DNA of 64,000 nucleotides. Source: Clytia hemisphaerica (lineage: Eukaryota; Cnidaria; Hydrozoa; Leptothecata; Clytiidae). Numbering within the stretch: position 1 is the first letter of the stretch; each line of letters starts with the position of its first letter. Location: assembly GCA_902728285.1 (NCBI GenBank), contig CACVBU010001205.1, positions 675,309-739,308 of the forward strand. Reading direction: 5' to 3'. The translations under genes were made by a program, and so were the position numbers. The notes beneath the pieces were generated by a model. The model worked only from the letters and a program-made list of their open reading frames with translations, did no database searches and had not been told where the DNA came from. Below are positions 45,901 through 53,615 of this stretch, piece after piece.

Positions 45901-48052
45901 AATGCATAACCAGGTAGGTCCATAAAAGTATCACTTGTTATCAGATGCTTCACTAAAGTCTGTCCAGATATAATTGGCAGTGTAAACAAGAATTCCTGTA
46001 ACTTTTGATAGTCAAATATAATTATGGAAATTCTTTTTGCTTGTTTTAGAGAATCAAAAGCGCTATATTTGAATGTACTTTTGGTTGAAAAATTCGCGAT
46101 TTTTAGCGGTTTAATTTGCGATTGTAGAAATTGAGCTTTTTTTCTACTAATGCTATAACGTTCATTTTTACACCAGTGGTAGTTCAACCTTAGGTTAAGA
46201 AGTTTGTTAAATTTCAAGGCAAACAAAAAAGTCCTTCGGAAGATATGGGACCCGAAATACCCCTTGGTAGCACTTTTCTGTGAAATATCAAATCTCCAAC
46301 TTACAATCGCAAATTAAACCGCTAAAATCGCGAATTTTTCAACCAAAATGACATTCAAATATAGCGCTTTTGATTGTCTAAAACAAGCAAAAAAATTCCA
46401 TAATTATATTTGACTATCAAAAGTTACAGGCATTCTTGTTTCCACTGCCAATTATATCTGGACAGACTTTAATTGGTCATTGAAGTATAATAGTGATGCG
46501 TTGTTTAGAAAAAGTAACAAAATTGTTTTATTACAGGTTAACGACCAACCAAATCAAATAAGTGCTTGTAAAAACTCCAATTTATCCCAGATTTGGAAAG
46601 CTTCGGGGATCATTTATAGATCGATTCCAAAGCTGCAATTTCGGGAGTTTGCTATGGACTATTACTAAAATCAACAGTGACTCACGTGATCAAACAAATG
46701 ACATGAGTTGAAACCTGAGTTGCTTAGGATGACAAAGGATTGTTGTTTTTTTTACCAACCAATTCAAAGGCAACTACAAAATACGATAGAGAGAAATTTC
46801 CCGATCACCAAATTTTGGGCAAATGTTGAACTAATTTGTCCATCTTTTTGTCCATCTTTTTGTCATCTTTTTGTCTGCTTGGAACCTTTAGGTGGTGACC
46901 TGATGTTGAAAGACAACAATGGAAATACACCTTTCGATTTAGTGAAGAATTTTGAACATTGGATTGCATACCCGTTGTTCGATGAAACTACCAAAGAACT
47001 TCTCAGAGGTTAGTCTGAATTGCATACCTTTAAAGATAGATCAAATTCCTCTATAAGAAACCTTTTTGTTAGAGAATGAGCAGAATCCTATACTCAGAGA
47101 TGACTCTAGCAGAAAAGGTTTTTTTAATTCTATTCGGGATTTCTCAACTTTAGTTGAGCTAGAATCTGAGAATGCCTGTGTGTGTATCTGTGTGTCGGTC
47201 TGTCATCCCAAAACTTTGGGGCAGGCTGAAGACTTCAAAAATGTTCGGATTCGGCTGAGATTTTGCACATTTGTTTCTTGGGTGAATACCTAGGACTGTT
47301 CTTTTCATTTATTCAAAATTTTGATTTTCAGGGGCTTGGTCACGAGTTTTATCCTCAAACGAGGCTAAAAACTTTGAGGCACGCTGGAGACTCAAAATTA
47401 GTTTTATTCGGCTGAAATTTTGCACACTTATTCCTTGGGTGAATATCTGGGTTTTTTTTCTTCTTTTTTTCAAATATTTTGATTTTTATTGGCGTGATTA
47501 CGACTTTTGCGCCAAAACGAGGCTAAAGCTTTTCTTTTATCAAAATTGTTTACAATTTTTACAATTGGGGGCCTACGAGTATTTTAAAAGATACTGAAGT
47601 TGAGCCAGTGCGGTTAGCACGTTCGACAGTAACAGAAAAGGTTTTATAAAAAACCCTGGCCTGGCAATATATTGTTTTAGCTTTTTGTTCAATTTTTTTT
47701 TACAAACATAAGACAAGTTGCATACTTTTTTTGATCACGTTACCAAAATCTCCTCTTGGGATTGGTCTATTTTCTAATCACATGATCAAAAACTAATTTC
47801 TCCCGATGTTTTCTAACTGAAACTTTCTTCATTAAGCGAAAATATTTGAAATTTATTTCATTGTAAAGTTTTTTGTTAAACATTTTAGGACACAGTATCA
47901 AACAAGCACGTGACCTTGTTCGCTCCATTACACAGAAAATCGATCGAACGGAAAGTCTTGGTACCCCGAGAAATCGGTTATTGGACGTTGATAAACCATT
48001 GAGTGGACTCTCGTTGACCAATGAAAGAATAAGACGTGTTAAATTTACATAA
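18876..48052 (+). CDS. Ankyrin-repeat protein, 19 exons, 642 aa
   Basis: Exons: 18876-18908, 19025-19083, 19862-19907, 20544-20667, 21635-21711, 22265-22314, 22614-22710, 23074-23280, 36319-36539, 38339-38402, 38578-38667, 39319-39438, 40048-40086, 40871-40984, 41950-42011, 44315-44395, 44978-45141, 46892-47008, 47889-48052. All introns are GT-AG, phases agree at every junction, and the frame closes at TAA. Residues about 20-130 form an N-terminal domain of Ras-association or ubiquitin-like appearance (a guess). Residues about 150-585 hold roughly ten ankyrin repeats, for example GNTALHVACK in exon 8, GSSLLHVACYFGNVELIK in exon 10 and FTPLHFAVNSNN in exon 17. The C-terminal tail is basic and Ser/Thr-rich. 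No signal peptide or membrane segment is seen, so a cytoplasmic or nuclear scaffold is inferred; the orthologue is not identified. Intron 8 is 13,038 bp of nested transposons. Exon 1 lies inside a MITE; if it is not translated, the next in-frame ATG is at 19049 (residue 20). Confidence 0.85.
19119..19287. mobile_element. CAGTGGAGTCTC-family MITE in intron 2, 169 bp
   Basis: The right end TTATGGAGACTCCACTG|TA and a decayed left end TA|TAATGGAGCCTC are inverted. The body has AACTCGAACAAGTTT-type words shared with 42208-42364 and 49425-49549. The end structure is pogo/Tigger-like. It lies within intron 2 of the ankyrin gene. Confidence 0.75.
19548..19810 (+). repeat. Dispersed repeat family D1, copy 2
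   Basis: It shares the word order of 2441-2830 (GATGACGG, GACCCTCAGATCCTGAGCGGG, CATACCCGTACCCTTCA). It ends about 50 bp before exon 3 of the ankyrin gene. Confidence 0.5.
20076..20330. mobile_element. PIF/Harbinger-like MITE, copy 2
   Basis: The ends AGGCCGGTCTGGACTTG and GTGGAGACCGGCCT are flanked by TAA on both sides. It shares the body of 12890-13133. It lies in intron 3 of the ankyrin gene, directly left of a D2 fragment. Confidence 0.8.
20341..20475 (+). mobile_element. MITE D2 family, copy B
   Basis: It shares ATGATGTAGCGCC, AACACTGCAATG, TTCTTTGCGGGTA and GATCAAAGATGGTGGATATA with copies A and C. Here the equivalent of exon 1 is ATGGTGGATATAGC and no good donor follows, so it is not an alternative first exon. 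Confidence 0.65.
20718..20918. mobile_element. MITE, 201 bp, TA duplication, intron 4
   Basis: The ends CAGTGAGTCCCAAAATAAAG and its near inverse (TTATTTTGGGACACACTG) are flanked by TA. It starts about 50 bp after the exon 4 donor of the ankyrin gene. Confidence 0.85.
24152..24386. mobile_element. ACACG-family MITE, copy 5 (complete), intron 8
   Basis: The ends ACACGTTTTTTTATAAGAAT and TCTTAAAGAAAAAACGTGTA are inverted. The body has CAAGGCTTTAGGGACTCTGG and repeated AAGAACA words, matching 13297-13524. Confidence 0.75.
24809..25156 (-). pseudogene. LINE-A ORF2, C-terminal part
   Basis: This encodes the last ~115 residues of a non-LTR reverse-transcriptase protein. RLKRLGLPTLEFRRQFCDMV, FYYRCVPTWNKLP and SIKSFKEKM are typical of the region after the RT domain in CR1/L2/jockey elements. 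It is separated from its upstream half (34573-36293) by an inserted transposon, so it is non-functional. Confidence 0.8.
26515..29177 (-). mobile_element. P-superfamily (THAP) DNA transposon, 2,663 bp
   Basis: Perfect 35-bp terminal inverted repeats (26515-26549 and 29143-29177, starting CATAGTCACAAGAAGAGAG) are flanked by an exact 7-bp duplication GATCCAA (26508-26514 and 29178-29184). Identical ends suggest a fairly recent insertion. The only gene inside is a THAP-transposase gene on the - strand, truncated near the left TIR. Drosophila P makes 8-bp duplications; 7 bp is known for relatives such as 1360 and Galileo. Confidence 0.88.
26682..28699 (-). CDS. THAP-domain P-element-like transposase, C-terminally truncated, 427 aa
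   Basis: Exons on the - strand: 28699-28477, 28197-27884, 27637-27023, 26813-26682. All donors and acceptors are GT-AG and phases agree (1, 0, 0). Residues 1-75 are a C2CH zinc THAP DNA-binding domain with Cys6, Cys11, Trp33, Cys63 and His66, which in P elements binds DNA near the element ends. A coiled-coil-like stretch follows in exon 3 (KATILEQRALNKDLTNQ), then the conserved start of the catalytic region: SPFMKLFWEEQMKYL in exon 3 and VRYHPMIIKYC plus AKSPSAY in exon 4. The frame then stops after FRYDETYGNNETI, about 130 bp before the left TIR. The remaining catalytic and GTP-binding parts are absent. Since everything up to that point is intact, a DNA-binding product without catalysis is possible, comparable in principle to P repressors. 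Expression is unknown. Confidence 0.8.
29502..32520 (-). pseudogene. LINE-B ORF2: AP endonuclease + reverse transcriptase, frameshifted
   Basis: The endonuclease is nearly intact (32520-31567): LTETWL, GGVAIYMREDI, GDFNLPHANWDS and SHHSMI are its expected motifs. After a frameshift near 31580 a basic linker leads to the RT: SAPGPDGFPAILLKK (31004-31243), FNPTQHGFREGRSC and VYLDFSKS (30655-30852), then SGVPQGSVLGPLFF and SFADDTRV (30234-30689). The catalytic site is FADD. The C-terminal part continues in other frames to 29502 (GPRLFNSLPKRLRDLTG). At least four frameshifts make it non-functional. The start is uncertain; it overlaps the end of ORF1. Antisense open frames over this interval are shadows. 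Confidence 0.85.
32496..33793 (-). pseudogene. LINE-B ORF1: PHD-like and CCCH zinc-finger protein, frameshifted
   Basis: Probable start ATG at 33793-33791. A frame break near 33660 joins to a segment with a PHD/RING-like cysteine cluster (CVICNESYC ... CVMCGQDVHRQC; 33373-33654). A third segment (33376-32675) has a further CDHC pair and then three CCCH-type fingers (CAHYVKGKCKYGIKGRDCKF, CRKF...GCQKGRNCLFFH, CIDSLRKGECFNKMCQLTH). The C-terminal helix-rich part (FQKFKKDLILEIDQKISTLM) lies in another frame, ending at 32496. ORF1 proteins of this group bind the element RNA. Several frameshifts, so dead. Confidence 0.75.
34573..36293 (-). pseudogene. LINE-A ORF2, reverse-transcriptase part
   Basis: Three frames follow each other right to left. 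36293-35952 is a basic linker; 35962-35093 holds KIKELDTNKSLGPDEIHPKM, VTPIYKNKG, NYRPVSLTSVACKLMESI, QYGFTSRRST and YFDFAKAFDTVPHRRL; 35118-34573 holds YINDLP, LLLFADDTKIF and FVRPHLEYAQSVWSPKL. The catalytic site is FADD. Frameshifts near 35955 and 35115 and the split at 34573 inactivate it. No endonuclease domain remains. Confidence 0.85.
37095..38060. mobile_element. Dispersed element in intron 9, GGACCTACC ends, copy 1
   Basis: GGACCTACCTTAAGG on the left and ATAGGTAGGTCC on the right are inverted. The body (CCTATAAATTAACC, GTTAGTTAGTTCGTTAG, TCGAATGTGACGGAGCCCGA, then tandem variants of CCGGNNGNAGAACCGGAAAT) is shared with 45325-45945. Three diverged ~200-bp internal repeats are visible (about 37245, 37405 and 37745). 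No coding capacity. Confidence 0.6.
38961..39120. mobile_element. Pogo/Tigger-like MITE, 160 bp, intron 11
   Basis: TA|CAGTTGGCTCTTTCATACT and GGGAGAGTCTACTG|TA are decayed inverted ends. GCTGAGGGGACCAATGG and TTAGTTCGAATTA match 15821-15981. A further fragment of this family lies at about 38692-38740. Confidence 0.75.
40139..40579. mobile_element. Foldback MITE, about 440 bp, intron 13
   Basis: AAGTCTATCTCAAAAGTATG and CATACTTTTGAGACAGACT are inverted; pairing continues inwards (GTTTTTTGACATTTTCTCAG with its inverse, and CTATGTTAGAAAGTT with AACTTTCTAACATA). The left flank is TA; the right is diverged. The outermost bases resemble those of 45956-46469. Confidence 0.7.
41094..41252. mobile_element. 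MITE, about 160 bp, intron 14
   Basis: GGTGAGAACTAATTTAGGGG and CCCAAATTAGTTCTCGCC are inverted repeats around a non-coding AT-rich body. Boundaries are approximate. Confidence 0.6.
41787..41868. repeat. Short palindrome, intron 14
   Basis: ATTGTTTTTTTGGGAGTATT followed by ACAATAGAA pairs with TTCTATTGTAATACTTCC and AAACAATTG, leaving a small loop. It lies about 80 bp before exon 15. Probably a small foldback insertion. Confidence 0.55.
42208..42364. mobile_element. CAGTGAAGTCTCC MITE, 157 bp, intron 15
   Basis: CAGTGAAGTCTCCATAACTT and TTATGGAGACTTTACTG are inverted and flanked by TA. AACTCGAACAAGTTT places it with 19119-19287 and 49425-49549. Confidence 0.85.
42416..42617. mobile_element. 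Foldback MITE, ~200 bp, intron 15
   Basis: TTATCGTGACTTGGATCACG with GAGATTTACGTTTGGCTGCG reappears inverted as CGTAGCCAAACGTAAATCTC and CATCCAAGCCACGATAA. No coding capacity. Confidence 0.7.
43338..43634 (+). CDS. Unsupported small open frame in intron 15
   Basis: A 98-codon frame opens with ATG after a GC-richer stretch. Its first ~43 residues (QRQILNMKKLKYEELLANQS) look soluble and helical and end at a possible donor (G|GTACTGG near 43465), so it could be the first exon of a nested or inserted gene. No partner exon, domain or family was recognised. Chance is about as likely as a gene. Confidence 0.2.
   Translation: MTDVNSKFISQRQILNMKKLKYEELLANQSIDKIANRFLQLYGTGLFKSQNRSSTLAREGAPDSTTYNQPRAQSLSSLLLFCLNVAYTRRQRVFSLGK
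44437..44630. mobile_element. ACACG-family MITE, copy 6 (right end lost), intron 16
   Basis: AACGTTTTTTTATAAGAACA at the left, then TGTTCTTAACTTTTTGAG and GGGTGTTTTAGAGTCC(G)CG as in the other copies. The right inverted end is missing. It begins about 40 bp after the exon 16 donor. Confidence 0.6.
45325..45945. mobile_element. GGACCTACC-family element, copy 2, intron 17
   Basis: It shares CCTATAAATTAACC, GTTCGTTCGTTCGTTA, TCGAATGTGACGGAGCCCGA and the end GGTAGGTCCATAAAAGTAT with 37095-38060, but is about 340 bp shorter and lacks part of the inner repeats. Confidence 0.6.
45956..46469. mobile_element. 514-bp foldback element with ~190-bp arms, intron 17
   Basis: AAGTCTGTCCAGATATAATT and its inverse are flanked by TA. 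The arms pair over about 190 bp, through TTTTGATAGTCAAATATAAT, AAAGCGCTATATTTGAATGT and ATTCGCGATTTTTAGCGGTT. The loop is about 130 bp. As RNA it would form a long hairpin inside the ankyrin pre-mRNA. Confidence 0.85.
47210..47520. repeat. Two tandem ~155-bp repeat copies, intron 18
   Basis: GGCTGA(A)GACTTCAAAA, TTCGGCTGA(G/A)ATTTTGCACA and TTGGGTGAATA recur about 155 bp apart, followed by CGAGGCTAAA. The source element is not identified. Confidence 0.55.
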
Positions 48053-48080
48053 TTTGATTGGCTGAAGGAACAAATGTGTT

Positions 48081-48352
48081 GAATTCACTGACCTTTATAC
48101 ATCCCTGGACCAAGTTAAATCCGCCATCTTTGATCGAAGTTTCTTTGAAAGTTGGTACCCACAAAGAAGTCATTGTAAGTGTTTGAAACTTTGCCTATCG
48201 ACAAACGGTGCTACATCATTATTGTACAAGCGAAACTAGATATAGCGCCCTCTCCGCGGGTACCAATTTAAAAAAAACTCCGATTATAATATTTTTCTTG
48301 GCCGGCATTGAGTAACTTGGTCCACGGATATATAAAGGTCGGTGTTGAATTA
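48081..48352 (-). mobile_element. MITE D2 family, copy C (complete)
   Basis: The inverted ends (AATTCACTGACCTTTATACA... and ...TATATAAAGGTCGGTGTTGAATT) span about 270 bp. Read on the - strand it contains ATGATGTAGCACC, ACAATGACTTCTTTGTGGGT and ATCAAAGATGGCGGATTTAA, matching copies A and B. It begins about 30 bp after the stop codon of the ankyrin gene, so the gene is bracketed by this family. Confidence 0.7.
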
Positions 48353-49424
48353 GCTTATCGAAGGCGATATGTTTTTAGATTTATGGGATGTCATTGGATG
48401 AAAAACACAACTTTGATAATGACGTAACACATGTTGAACTGGCATAAGCCAGTATATTCTATCCTTGTATATTCTGGACTCCTACAAGTTTCTCCAATAT
48501 GTAATTAGTCCAGCTACCATCGTTTTATTGACAATATCTTTGAAAATTGTGTAGATATGTAAACATATGTTAACTAACGCGCGAGAAAGTAATATAAAAG
48601 CAGGTTGGATCAAATTCTTCTTCACTGAAAAGAGAACGCAAATTTGGTCTTGTTACGGTTAAAAATCTAAGCGAAACGAACAGTGGGTACACGGTAGTAA
48701 GATTTTTAACGAAATATATAGAAATCGACAATAGTAGCTTTGGGGAGCTAAACTTTTTGATCTCGAAGCAATTACTTTCAAACTCCATCTCAACTCATAT
48801 TTGCGTCTCGAGTTACCTTAAATGTATGGTTTCCTCCAAATATCGCACTATGGGATAGGGTTGTACGATATCAGTGTAAAGTACATTGTCATAGTGATGA
48901 TTTTTTAATCATCGAATGATTTGCGACAACCACCATCGCACAGTGCGATGTTTGTGGGAAAGTTTTCATATTTATCGACCGGAGTGATGGACACAAAACA
49001 AATCCTCAAAGGAAGCTGTTAATTCCTATATGGATTTGGAGAAAATCTTTTGTTAATTTGTGTCCTCAGATTTGTACAAATGTTGTACACGTGCTTGTAT
49101 GGCTCTTTGAGCTTCAAATTTTGGGAGATATCACACTGGGGGAAATTTAGCTCATCCTATCACCGTATATTCTATCGCAATTTCGAAAGATTCCATCACA
49201 TAGTGCGATAACTCTGTCACACTGGTGGAAACCACGCTAAAGGGTAAAGGGAATTATTTTAGTAGGAGCCAATTTTGGCAGATTAGGTGAATAAATTGGG
49301 TATACTTTATTTTTGATACTTATGTGCAAATTTGGTAAGGTATTCTTGTAAATAATTGTAAATACTTTGTACATTTAAAATTCTCCACTTCTCTAACTAT
49401 CGCTTCAATCGATTCTTAATTACA
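48353..49424. other. Spacer with scattered ATCGCAC(T/A)(A/G)TG words
   Basis: TATCGCACTATGGGAT, CATCGCACAGTGCGATG and CATCACATAGTGCGATA occur between 48840 and 49210, and GGTTTCCTCCA pairs inversely with TGGTGGAAACC. This may be one decayed foldback element (about 48820-49240). No gene recognised. Confidence 0.4.
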
Positions 49425-49549
49425 CAGTGGAGTCTCTTTAACTCGAACAATCTTTATGGCCCTTACAATCAACAATGCCTTATAAACCTTACTCCATAAC
49501 TCGAAATTTGTATTCCCCTGTGCGTGTTCAAGTTATAGATACTCCAATG
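49425..49549. mobile_element. CAGTGGAGTCTC-family MITE, 125 bp
   Basis: CAGTGGAGTCTCTTTAACTC and GTTATAGATACTCCAATG|TA are decayed inverted ends. AACAATGCCTTATAAACCTT is shared with 19119-19287. It is shorter through an internal deletion. Confidence 0.75.
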
Positions 49550-51432
49550 TAGAAAGATCTGCATGTAATCTCTGTTGGGTCAGGGGCAAATGAAGGTGAG
49601 ACTGGCTGTGTTCGTAACACAATTGAAGTATGGTTCGAACTAAAATGAAAAAATTAACTAAGTCTTACAAAAATATCTAAGTTGAAAATAAATTGAAGTA
49701 TAATTGCATTGAGAATAAATTGAATTTGAAGTTATAATTGAAGTGTCTATGTAAAAAGTTTAAGTTGAAGAAAAAATATAAGTTGAAATGGCTAAGTCCT
49801 AGCAGTGCAAAAAGGCAACACCCAGGCAAAATGGCAGACAGGAAAAGCAAACACTGAAAAGAAAAAGCAAAACTTACCAGCTAGCCTGGGTATGAAAACT
49901 GTGTGGAAAAGTGTGTGACTAAGTCATATTTGAATTGAATGACTAATTCTTGTTGAAAGTTAAGTTGAAAGTTGAAATTTGGAAAATTGATGTTCACCCT
50001 TCAAGTTTTCCTTTTGGAATGAATGCAAAACTGAGAATGGCACTGCTATTTATCAACTTGTGTATAAAATACAGACCAAAAATTTATAAATGAAAAATCC
50101 AAAAAACAAGCAGTTGACATATACTATTTGAAATTTATTGAATAAATTGACATAAATTAACATAAATTAACTGAAAATCTCCAAAAACACTGAAAATCCC
50201 AAAAATGCAAAAACAGAGAACAAAACACAGACCAGACAGAAAAAATGGCCAAGGGCAAAACACAGAAAAAAACTGAAAAGGCCAGAAAGACAAAAAACTG
50301 AAAACTGCAGCTAATGCTGTGACAACCTCTAATGACAATTATATGTGTGGTCATTTTCTGTCAACTAATGCGATCTAAAAACTATGGTAATTTTGTAGTA
50401 GTTTTGTTCTCGGTTTTGTTTCTAGATCTAAATTTTTTTATTAAAATTTTCTGATTTTCGAAAGTTGATGGCTGGCGGGTTAGGTAAATGGCAGTAGAAA
50501 CTATAAAACCTGATATCTACGGAAATTTCAAACAATTTATTGCCGTACTTATATCTACCACCTTCTACCGCCTTACTCGGAACACTGCAGTGTGTAAATG
50601 TAAGAATGGAGGATCGGCTCTTTTCTTTGCGCCACCCCTGCCCGCGAATGAAGAGAGAATGGCGCCGGTGTAATGACGTCACGTCTCATTCGAAAGAAGA
50701 AAATATAATAAACAAATGATTAATATTCCTAGAGCGAAGCCTGTGCTTAACAAAAAGCAGAAATAGCTATAGAAGTTGTGGAACCGGTCTTACTCTGATT
50801 TAAATTCAACCCGAGGCATATTCAATACAATTTTTTTCAGTGGTCATTTTTTGTCACTGTCTGCACATGTCTTCTTTCTGTCTTCAGTCAAGAAATAACA
50901 ACTTTTTATCTCAGTTTCATCAGTTTATCTATTTGTAAGTATAAAAGTAAAGACTTGTTCCTATATTTTTATTTCTGAGAGGCTTACTTTTGCACACTAG
51001 AAATAAGACCCTTTTTGTCAATTGTTGTTTGTAGGATGTGATTTTATGATTGCCCTGCCGCCATTATTAGCATTACATTGGCCATGTTGTGTCAAATAAT
51101 TAAAAGCTGCAGAACGTCAACAATAGGTACATAACTTCATCCTAGCTACACATTGAGTAGGCTGCAATCAGTCTGGTTGCCTATATTCTGAGTTTACATA
51201 AAGTATATATATTAAATGCACCGATGCGCACTGCAGGGGGCAGGTGCATCATTTGGGATTAGGAGTTTATTCTCAAAGGAGTAACCTTCTCAGACACGCT
51301 AAAACAGCATCTAGCCAGTGCATGAAAACCAGAATATGACTCAAAAACATGCGGAAACTATACTGTATATGGGCTCTTCCCCAGAGCAGAAAGCCCCAGA
51401 AAATGTCACATACATGGGGGGTGGAGGATATA
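49550..51432. other. Low-complexity spacer, no gene recognised
   Basis: A-rich TTGAAGT words recur at 49620-49800 and AAAAACTGAAAA-type words at 49800-50300. Open frames here on either strand are compositional. The Phe/Leu-rich frames at 50135-50354 (-) are two readings of the same A-rich DNA. Confidence 0.4.
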
Positions 51433-52952
51433 CCGTGAGTGGTCCTAAATCCGACAGCCGACGTGGTCTTTCAAAGATGCAAACTAAAATAAAAAAGACC
51501 TTTTGCTGCGACACAACGAAAATACCAAAGTGTCAACTAAAACTGGGAAATTTGATACAGTCATTCATACTCTGTCATTCCTATAATATTTTCCGTTTCA
51601 ACTAAATGCTATACTTCGAAACCACACGGACAGAGTAGACGGGTTTCCCAGCTACAGTAAACCAGTTGAACAAATAATTAACAATAATAGACCTTTTTTT
51701 AAAGAGGCAACCCTGTTGAATAATTAAGGAGTCCAGCATAAAAACAATGATACAGTCATGCATAATTATGCATGGCTATATCATTGTTTTTCTGCTGGAC
51801 TACTTAATTATTCAACAGGGTGGCCTCTTTAAAAAAAGGTCTATTGCTTCTTATATGAAACATAATTTTTTTTGCAATATCAGTGTAGCTGGAACCTCGA
51901 TATTCCAGGATTAGAAAAAGCTATACAGTATCTTTTTTCTTTAAAGAATCAACAAGCCATCAACATCGATAAATTACAAACATTTTCCTCAGAAACTTTT
52001 AAAATTATCTGCCATTATGACTTTCTTGAAGCCGTTCCGAAATTAACCAATCGGGTTAGGTATTGGAATTCCTATGGGAGTTCTTTTCCGAGATTTGTAA
52101 AATAGCTAAGTTGGCAAAAAAACTTTTCCCAGGGGTGTGAGGAATAAACAGAATTGTTATCGTTTGTGTCTTATTTAACCATAAATTTAAATTTGCGCTC
52201 AAAAATACTTAAACGAAAAACTCAATAACATTCAATATACTATTTGTATCTCTCAGGAAATAAACACTTACAGAACGACATAGTTTATCATTTGAAATAC
52301 CCCCGTGTTTGGGCCATTCTATCGTGGGCGCCAAATAGGGCGGAAACTAAGTAGCACCCTCAGTGCAAGATTGCCGCCTCATCTTTATTCGCCCGCGCGA
52401 AAATGCGAGCTAATCATTTTTTTCTCGCGCGCTTAAGGTGAAAAGGAAAGTGATCGATATTCTTTGAAGGAAAAACGTCAGAGACAAACCCAAAGACCAA
52501 AAGATGCATTTTGTTGTTGAGAATCAATCCTGTGAAGATGAAAAAATTTCTGCTCTGCATTTTTTTCGGAACGCTGAAAAACTCTAATTTCGATCTTCCT
52601 TAAGGTAAAGAGGTTGCGAGATTTGGCTAGCGAGGCAAAAATCACTAAAAAGCTGGTAAAATCGTAATCCTCAAAAATCGAAGTTCCAGCCTCACTGAAT
52701 ATGTCAAACATCATAAATGATAATAAAAGGTAATTACATTCAGACTTTTACAACTCACACTTTTTAATTACATTATTGACATTTTGACATTATAGCCATC
52801 TTGTTAGATGTTTTGAATTTGTTTTGAGAATTCTTGCAACAGTTTTTCGTTCAACTTGGAGAAGGAGTGTTTGTAAACATAGAATTTTTTTCATAACCTT
52901 TATTTGGGGGGTCGAAATTATGCAGGGCTGTCGGATTTAGGACCACTCACAG
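51433..52952. mobile_element. 1.5-kb TIR element, TA duplication
   Basis: CCGTGAGTGGTCCTAAATCC and the inverse GGATTTAGGACCACTCACAG are flanked by TA (51431-51432 and 52953-52954); GACAGCC extends both. No transposase frame was recognised. It contains the palindrome at 51690-51841. Tc1/mariner-like by its duplication. Confidence 0.75.
51690..51841. mobile_element. 152-bp near-perfect palindromic MITE
   Basis: GACCTTTTTTTAAAGAGGC... pairs almost base for base with ...GCCTCTTTAAAAAAAGGTC, TA on both sides. The arms are about 65 bp (including CAACCCTGTTGAATAATTAA and GTCCAGCA) with a small loop around TGCATAATTATGCATG, itself palindromic. It is nested in 51433-52952. Confidence 0.85.
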
Positions 52953-52956
52953 TATT

Positions 52957-53105
52957 GTCCAGGGGGTAGCAAAAAATCATCAAAATTTGCCTTGTTCGAG
53001 CACCAAGGGTAAATTTGCTCTGTCCGGGGGTAATTTGGGTTGTTCGGGGGGGTCAACCGGGGATAGAACCTGTTGTCCGGGGGTAAAACCTGTTGTCCAG
53101 GGGGC
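52957..53105. repeat. G-run repeats, TTGTCCGGGGGTAA type
   Basis: TGTCC(A/G)GGGGG(T/G) recurs five times (near 52957, 53022, 53044 in altered form, 53073 and 53096). Four or more runs of at least four G's on the + strand give G-quadruplex potential. Confidence 0.55.
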
Positions 53106-53374
53106 CAAAAGTCACTGAAATGATATATCCTCAACCTCCTCCAATTGTCGAAATTTTCAAAAACATAGGATTTGACATTGAAATCAACATTAACTTGAAA
53201 ACTGTCGATTTTCTCGATTTGACACTTGATATAAATACAGGTACTTACAGACCGTTCAAAAAACCGAATGATACCCTTTCATATGTACCGTCAACTGCTC
53301 TAACTTTGGACTATCTGACAAAACATGGGATGGCAATTGGGCCACCATTTCACCGAACCTCCAAAGTGTTTTGA
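53106..53374 (+). pseudogene. Retroelement protein fragment (RT-adjacent)
   Basis: The residues around KTVDFLDLTLDINTGTYRPF and KKPND resemble a segment that follows the reverse-transcriptase domain in Penelope- or DIRS-like retroelements of invertebrates. Only about 80 residues remain, the frame stops at 53374 and no catalytic motif is nearby. The family assignment rests on memory of the motif and is tentative. Confidence 0.4.
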
Positions 53375-53615
53375 TTTGAGTTAAGGAACGGTGTATTAAA
53401 AATACACGATTTCTCTTTCGATTTTACAGTAAGTGAAAATACAGACCAGATATGCAACAGTCCCATGTTTCGACCAATCGTCCCAAGTTAGAGCAGTTGA
53501 CGGTAAACACATCTTCAAACCATCCTCAAAATATTATAAAGCAACTGCCACTTTCCATAAACAAGAGATGCAATGTTTGAATTTTGAATTTTTTCAATTA
53601 GATTTGTATCATATG

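Noticed and set aside
45530-46226. Open frames on both strands in intron 17
   Set aside because: They overlap the GGACCTACC element and the foldback element and have no independent support.
50135-50354. Hydrophobic - strand frames resembling a membrane protein
   Set aside because: The Phe/Leu/Cys richness comes from A-rich low-complexity DNA read in antisense; two overlapping frames give the same look.
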